Shown here: piece after piece, positions 60,343-64,000 of the stretch | Layout of the letters: each line of letters begins with the position of its first letter | Position numbering within the stretch: position 1 is the stretch's first letter | Origin: Guptibacillus algicola | GTDB taxonomy: Bacteria; Bacillota; Bacilli; Bacillales; Guptibacillaceae | DNA length: 64,000 nucleotides | Assembly: GCF_020171805.1 (NCBI RefSeq) | Contig: NZ_JAIVAF010000007.1 | Location: 62,001-126,000, forward strand | Direction of reading: 5' to 3' | Program-made: the position numbers and the translations under genes | Notes under the pieces: model-generated | What the model was told of the DNA's origin: nothing | Database searches by the model: none | What the model saw: only the letters and a program-made list of their open reading frames with translations

Positions 60343-61323
60343 TTAGTCTATAGCGGGATCTAGCTTCTTCCTAAGTGTATCTTCACTATAAACCCATCCA
60401 GTATAAGAACTTGTGATTTCTAATTGGTCTTCCAATTGCACAACTGCTACAAACGGGTAATGACCCTTACTACGGTATCTAAGGTCGATAAATCTTACTT
60501 CATAACCTTCATTCGTTTCTTCGATTTCCCATCTATAAACAGGAGAGAAAGAAAGAAAAGCACTCAAGTTTGGGTCTTCTTTTGCGGACTCCAGCACAGG
60601 TGTTTGAGGTACAGGAACTCTGTCAAATTCATCTTGGATGTGAATCGTCGTTCCTTCACCTCTTGCAACATAGAACTGTGTTTCAGACTTTATTGCAATG
60701 TGCCATCTGCTCCATCTGATCGTTGGTGAGACGATGACTTCGACAGCATCTGGGATTCGTTCTTTGACTGCATTGATGAGTTTTCGCTGTTCATATATTC
60801 GCCAGAAATAGTAAAGCACTAATATGCCATAGATGGTTAAGAAGGTATATCCTGGGTTCGCACCTATATACCATAATACTAATCCAGCTATATGACTTAG
60901 AAAGATAAATGGATCAAAAATGTTGATGACACCAAGAGCTACCCATCGATTGGAAAAGGGTCGTAACGCTTGGGTTCCATACGCATTAAAGATATCCACG
61001 AATACATGGATAAACACTGCTAAAAATGTCCATAGCCAGAGATGAAGTAAATTCGTTTCTGGGTAGAACAACATAATCCCACTACTGATCAATATTGGCC
61101 ACAGTAAGATGGCTGGAATCGAATGTGTAATGCCTCTGTGATGTCGAATATATACAGCGTTGTTTTTTAACTTGAGCACGGTATCAAAATCTGGGGCCTG
61201 AGATCCAATCAGCGTTCCTATCAAAACGCTCTGAGCGGTGATGGGATCTTGTGCAATTGCTGCATCTAGCGTTGCCAGAGCTCCTAGCCCCAGTCCCATG
61301 ACCACGTGTGTCCCAGTATCCAT
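60343..61323 (-). CDS. yfhP: Membrane-bound metal-dependent hydrolase YfhP
   Basis: A 326-aa protein of the YdjM/DUF457 (LexA-binding-type) hydrolase family. DTGTHVVMGLGLGAL, GSQAPDFDTVLKL and RHHRGITHSIPAILLWP carry the histidine/aspartate residues; VFIHVFVDIFNAYGTQALRPFSNRW (core HVFVDIFNAYG) follows. Four to five helices, then a cytoplasmic or exterior C-terminal domain. Function unknown. ATG at 61323 with AAGGAGG. Confidence 0.83.
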   Translation of the reverse strand: MDTGTHVVMGLGLGALATLDAAIAQDPITAQSVLIGTLIGSQAPDFDTVLKLKNNAVYIRHHRGITHSIPAILLWPILISSGIMLFYPETNLLHLWLWTFLAVFIHVFVDIFNAYGTQALRPFSNRWVALGVINIFDPFIFLSHIAGLVLWYIGANPGYTFLTIYGILVLYYFWRIYEQRKLINAVKERIPDAVEVIVSPTIRWSRWHIAIKSETQFYVARGEGTTIHIQDEFDRVPVPQTPVLESAKEDPNLSAFLSFSPVYRWEIEETNEGYEVRFIDLRYRSKGHYPFVAVVQLEDQLEITSSYTGWVYSEDTLRKKLDPAID

Positions 61324-61535
61324 AGGGTAAAGATCCTCCTTAGTAAAGAACTTATGTCTTATCCTTCTTGAAAGAAAAGTAATGGTTCTATATACTCCTA
61401 TACTTAGTTATACCCAATAATCGATTGTGTGAAAAGTTAAATGCTGTTTGGAAATGTTAAGTTACGATATTATATGTATTAATAAATCAATGAGGAAGTA
61501 CAAAGGAATATTAAAGCGTATCGGAGAGTTGCTAG

Positions 61536-62627
61536 ATGACTAACAATGTGACAGATCTTCTTCAGTCTTTTGAAGTAGAGGAATTTCAAAGAGACCTCAT
61601 TAATTGGTTCAAAGATGAACAAAGAATATTACCATGGAGAGAAAATCAGGATCCATATCGCGTTTGGGTTTCAGAAATTATGCTACAACAAACGAGGGTT
61701 GATACTGTAATTCCGTATTTCAAAAACTTTGTAGAAAAATATCCTACGATAGAGGCTCTGGCGGAAGCCCCTCAAGATGAGGTGTTAAAAGCATGGGAAG
61801 GTTTAGGATATTATTCTAGGGCAAGAAACTTACAAAGTGCCGTGAGAGATGTTGCTGAAAATTACGGAGGCGTAGTGCCTGATGAACCTCGTGAGATATC
61901 TAAACTAAAAGGTGTCGGACCATACACTGCAGGAGCAATTTTGAGCATAGCTTATGGTGTGCCTGAACCTGCTGTAGACGGCAATGTGATGAGGGTTCTT
62001 TCAAGGATTCTCGGAATTTGGGAGGATATCGCAAAACCTTCAACGAGGAAAATTTTCGAAGAATTAATAAGAGAAATCATTTCTAAAAATGACCCTTCTT
62101 CTTTCAATCAGGGATTGATGGAGCTTGGTGCAATCATCTGTACACCTAAATCTCCTTCTTGCTTACTATGTCCAGTGCAGTCACACTGCAGAGCATTTCA
62201 TGAAGGATCTCAAGAAGAGCTTCCAATAAAATCAAAGAAAAAAGCACCGAGACCAGTCACGATAGCCGTGGCAGTTCTTCAAGATGAGCAAGGAAGATAC
62301 TTAATCAGGAAGCGCCCAGAAGAAGGATTGTTAGCAGGATTATGGGAGTTCGTGAATGTGGAGTTAACGGATGGTGAGTTAAAAGAACTGAAGCTAACGG
62401 AATACGTCAGCAAAGAATATGGCGGTCAAGTTAGTATACAGGATGAAATTCTAACCTTCACACACGTTTTTAGCCACATTAAGTGGTATTTAACGGTTTA
62501 TAAAGGTACAGTGGATGGAATTATTGAAAATGAGACGGTTCGGTTTGTGGAAGAAAACGAACTTGAGCAATTTGCGTTTCCTGTTGCACATCAAAAAATC
62601 GTGAAAGATATCGAGAGGGGAGAATAG
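61536..62627 (+). CDS. mutY: A/G-specific adenine glycosylase MutY
   Basis: A 363-aa DNA repair enzyme removing adenine opposite 8-oxoguanine. [25 protein letters not shown] carries the catalytic Glu region (core [10 protein letters not shown]); the HhH is [13 protein letters not shown]; the catalytic Asp is in [12 protein letters not shown]; the 4Fe-4S cysteines are in [21 protein letters not shown] (C-X6-C-X2-C-X5-C). The C-terminal Nudix-like domain from about residue 235 recognises oxoG. It follows yfhP as in B. subtilis. Confidence 0.92.
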   Translation: MTNNVTDLLQSFEVEEFQRDLINWFKDEQRILPWRENQDPYRVWVSEIMLQQTRVDTVIPYFKNFVEKYPTIEALAEAPQDEVLKAWEGLGYYSRARNLQSAVRDVAENYGGVVPDEPREISKLKGVGPYTAGAILSIAYGVPEPAVDGNVMRVLSRILGIWEDIAKPSTRKIFEELIREIISKNDPSSFNQGLMELGAIICTPKSPSCLLCPVQSHCRAFHEGSQEELPIKSKKKAPRPVTIAVAVLQDEQGRYLIRKRPEEGLLAGLWEFVNVELTDGELKELKLTEYVSKEYGGQVSIQDEILTFTHVFSHIKWYLTVYKGTVDGIIENETVRFVEENELEQFAFPVAHQKIVKDIERGE

Positions 62628-62632
62628 TCTGA

Positions 62633-63394
62633 ATGGAATTAAATTTAAAAGGTCTTAATGTTTTGATTACCGGTGGCTCAAAAGGTATAGGGAAAGCGAT
62701 AGCATCTGCTTTTTATTATGAGGGAGCAAATGTTGGAATTTGTGCCAGAAATCGTGATGAGCTTGAGGAAACAAAAGCGGAATTAAATAACAACATTGCA
62801 ATTTTTGAAGCTGATATAACAGATGATCGGAAACGAGTACAGCTTATCGATTCTTTCTTATTAGAGTTTGGTTCTATCGATATCCTCGTGAATAACGCTG
62901 GTGGTAGTAGTGGAACAACGATTATGGAAACGGATGTTTACCAATTTCAAAAGGCAATGGAACTTAACTTCTATTCTGCCGTTCATTTAAGTCAGCTTGC
63001 AGCAAAAGAGATGCAGGAAAAGGGCTCTGGTTCAATCGTTAATATATCATCTATATTCGGTAGAGAGTCTGGTGGAAAGCCAACCTATAATAACGCCAAA
63101 GCTGCATTGATCAGTTTCACAAAAGCAATGGCTGATGAGGTTATACAATCAGGCGTTCGTGTGAATGGTGTTGCACCAGGAGCTATTCTACATCCTACAG
63201 GTAACTGGCAGAAAAGATTGGATGAAAATCCTGAGAAAATTAATGCTTTTGTTGAAAGTGAAATTCCAGGAGGAAGGTTTGGGACCCCTAAAGAAGTCGC
63301 TGATGCTGTCGTCTTCCTAGCATCAGAAAGAGCTTCGTGGATTTCCGGAGCTACATTAAATGTAGATGGAGGACAATCTAAATCAAACTTCTAG
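62633..63394 (+). CDS. SDR family oxidoreductase (FabG-like)
   Basis: A 253-aa classical SDR: GGSKGIGKAIASAF cofactor motif, NNAGGSSG, and catalytic Ser-Tyr-Lys across ISSIFGRESGGKPTYNNAK. The C-terminal GATLNVDGGQS is typical of 3-oxoacyl-reductase-like SDRs. In B. subtilis the enoyl reductase gene fabL lies close to mutY, but this protein lacks FabL-specific sequence, so I do not assign that name. It starts 5 bp after mutY and is likely co-transcribed. Confidence 0.82.
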   Translation: MELNLKGLNVLITGGSKGIGKAIASAFYYEGANVGICARNRDELEETKAELNNNIAIFEADITDDRKRVQLIDSFLLEFGSIDILVNNAGGSSGTTIMETDVYQFQKAMELNFYSAVHLSQLAAKEMQEKGSGSIVNISSIFGRESGGKPTYNNAKAALISFTKAMADEVIQSGVRVNGVAPGAILHPTGNWQKRLDENPEKINAFVESEIPGGRFGTPKEVADAVVFLASERASWISGATLNVDGGQSKSNF

Positions 63395-63399
63395 CAAAA

Positions 63400-63425
63400 A
63401 AACTTCCTGTAAGTGATACAGGAGT
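63400..63425 (+). repeat. Degenerate direct-repeat copy of the terminator hairpin
   Basis: AAACTTCCTGTAAGTGATAC plus AGGAGT is nearly identical to 63722-63748 but lacks the final T run, so it looks like a broken terminator immediately after the SDR gene. Confidence 0.55.
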
Positions 63426-63459
63426 CAAGCTTGAACTTTAATTTGGTTCTCCCTATTCC

Positions 63460-63578
63460 GTAGGAGAATACAGCTTGCTTTCCTGCGGACGAACGCCCGA
63501 GCCTCCACGCGAAAAAACGTCGCTGTGGGGTCTCGGCCGCTCGTTCTTCCGCGGGAGTCAAGCTGTATTCACTCCTAC
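63460..63578. repeat. 119-bp imperfect palindromic intergenic repeat
   Basis: Arms GTAGGAGAATACAGCTTG (63460-63477) and CAAGCTGTATTCACTCCTAC (63559-63578) enclose a GC-rich core (CTTTCCTGCGGA ... TCTTCCGCGGGAGTC). This pattern belongs to the structured intergenic repeats scattered in many Bacillaceae genomes. It is the only clear copy in the window. The rest of the 63395-63756 intergenic region holds the flanking direct repeats and a small hairpin. Confidence 0.65.
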
Positions 63579-63697
63579 TAGATTTGGATGAAACGAAACG
63601 GAACTCTCCGTCCTATTGAACGTTCTCTAAATTGTAAATAAACCTACATATTCATTAAACAACGGTTAAAAAGCAGCTTAAAGATAAAACAGAAAAA

Positions 63698-63718
63698 CTG
63701 TCGAGATTTTCTCGACAG
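63698..63718. other. Small perfect hairpin
   Basis: CTGTCGAG pairs with CTCGACAG across a 5-nt loop; no T run directly follows. Confidence 0.5.
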
Positions 63719-63721
63719 CCT

Positions 63722-63754
63722 AAACTTCCTGTAAATGATATAGGAAGTTTTTTT
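63722..63754. terminator. Terminator hairpin
   Basis: AAACTTCCT pairs with AGGAAGTTT around an 11-nt loop, followed by T7. It may terminate read-through from the SDR gene and the convergent small gene at 63757. Confidence 0.7.
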
Positions 63755-63756
63755 CT

Positions 63757-63957
63757 TTAAAGCTGCTCATTTCCTAAAAATGATAATCCTCCACGTTGTT
63801 CGATTTCTTTTATGATTTCTCTGTGGATCGCCACACCTTCACTGTTAAGATAAGGGGCGATTTGTTGCAAACTGTGGTGGAAGAAGGCAAGTTCACCATT
63901 TTCCCAATCACCTTTAGGCATCATGGATAACTCAGTCATATCTCGTTTATGATCCAT
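63757..63957 (-). CDS. Small uncharacterised soluble protein
   Basis: A 66-aa protein with ATG at 63957 behind a strong AAAGGAGGT site. It is mixed charged and helical, with HHSLQQIAPYLNSEGVAIHREII in the middle (core APYLNSEGVAIHRE) and ends QRGGLSFLGNEQL. I do not recognise the family with confidence; its location near the mutY/yfh block fits a Bacillaceae-specific housekeeping or sporulation protein. Confidence 0.6.
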   Translation of the reverse strand: MDHKRDMTELSMMPKGDWENGELAFFHHSLQQIAPYLNSEGVAIHREIIKEIEQRGGLSFLGNEQL

Positions 63958-64000
63958 CGATGAACCTCCTTTCTATCGTTAGGATGTAACAATGCTCAAT

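Noticed and set aside
62633-63394. FabL enoyl-ACP reductase next to mutY
   Set aside because: Gene order suggests it, but the sequence is a FabG-like SDR (SKGIGK, NNAGG) without FabL-specific stretches.

Overview
The window is 64 kb of low-GC, gene-dense chromosome from an endospore-forming member of the Bacillaceae. The evidence is strong AGGAGG-type ribosome binding sites with frequent TTG and GTG starts, sporulation genes (sspK, pdaA, yfkD) and long blocks in the same order as the Bacillus subtilis yfj/yfk/yfh region. The genus cannot be fixed from the sequence alone; a halotolerant or alkaliphilic Bacillaceae lineage is my guess. I see no prophage, transposase, CRISPR array or rRNA operon. 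The first gene is cut by the left edge.

Layout. 0-5 kb: a TPR-protein tail, a split ThrE-type exporter, DoxX plus a BdbD-like thiol oxidoreductase, a DUF4385 protein, and an NADH oxidase behind two Rex-type operators. 5-15 kb: phosphoglycerate mutase, an Na+/alanine-type symporter, a MarR/MFS pair, a Rieske flavoprotein, the ABC-F protein YfmM, a secreted endonuclease I and a manganese catalase. 15-19.4 kb: a sigma-54 activator followed by a perfect -24/-12 promoter driving a YjiH-type membrane protein and a class III aminotransferase. 19.5-36 kb: HelD, small membrane and stress proteins, a DrrAB-type ABC exporter, a frameshifted methyltransferase, a lone siderophore-type N-hydroxylase, and two PAS-STAS proteins, one of them the blue-light receptor YtvA. 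36-48 kb: YkuI, YjbQ, then YfkJ, a fructosamine kinase-like protein, a YtxH-like protein and YfkH (the stress cluster has a sigma-B promoter), PfeT/ZosA, a VLRF1 protein with a sigma-B promoter, VanZ, a thioredoxin-like protein behind a PerR-type box, MFS, OsmC and YdaG. 48-64 kb: MATE, YfkD, PdaA, the YfjP glycosylase, an RlmCD/YfjO-type methyltransferase, a cluster of six DnaA boxes, then YfhD, YfhE, an inserted acetyltransferase/amidohydrolase pair, YfhF, RecX, YfhH, YpzG, SspK, YfhJ, YfhP, MutY and an SDR.

Themes. Much of the window serves redox and stress homeostasis: NADH oxidase, catalase, OsmC, thioredoxin-like proteins, Fe(II) efflux and sigma-B genes. The two least explained elements are non-coding. 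The first is a tRNA-like cloverleaf in the 5' leader of a GNAT acetyltransferase, with downstream segments that can form alternating hairpins controlling the Shine-Dalgarno sequence. The second is a dense DnaA-box cluster far from any dnaA/dnaN genes.
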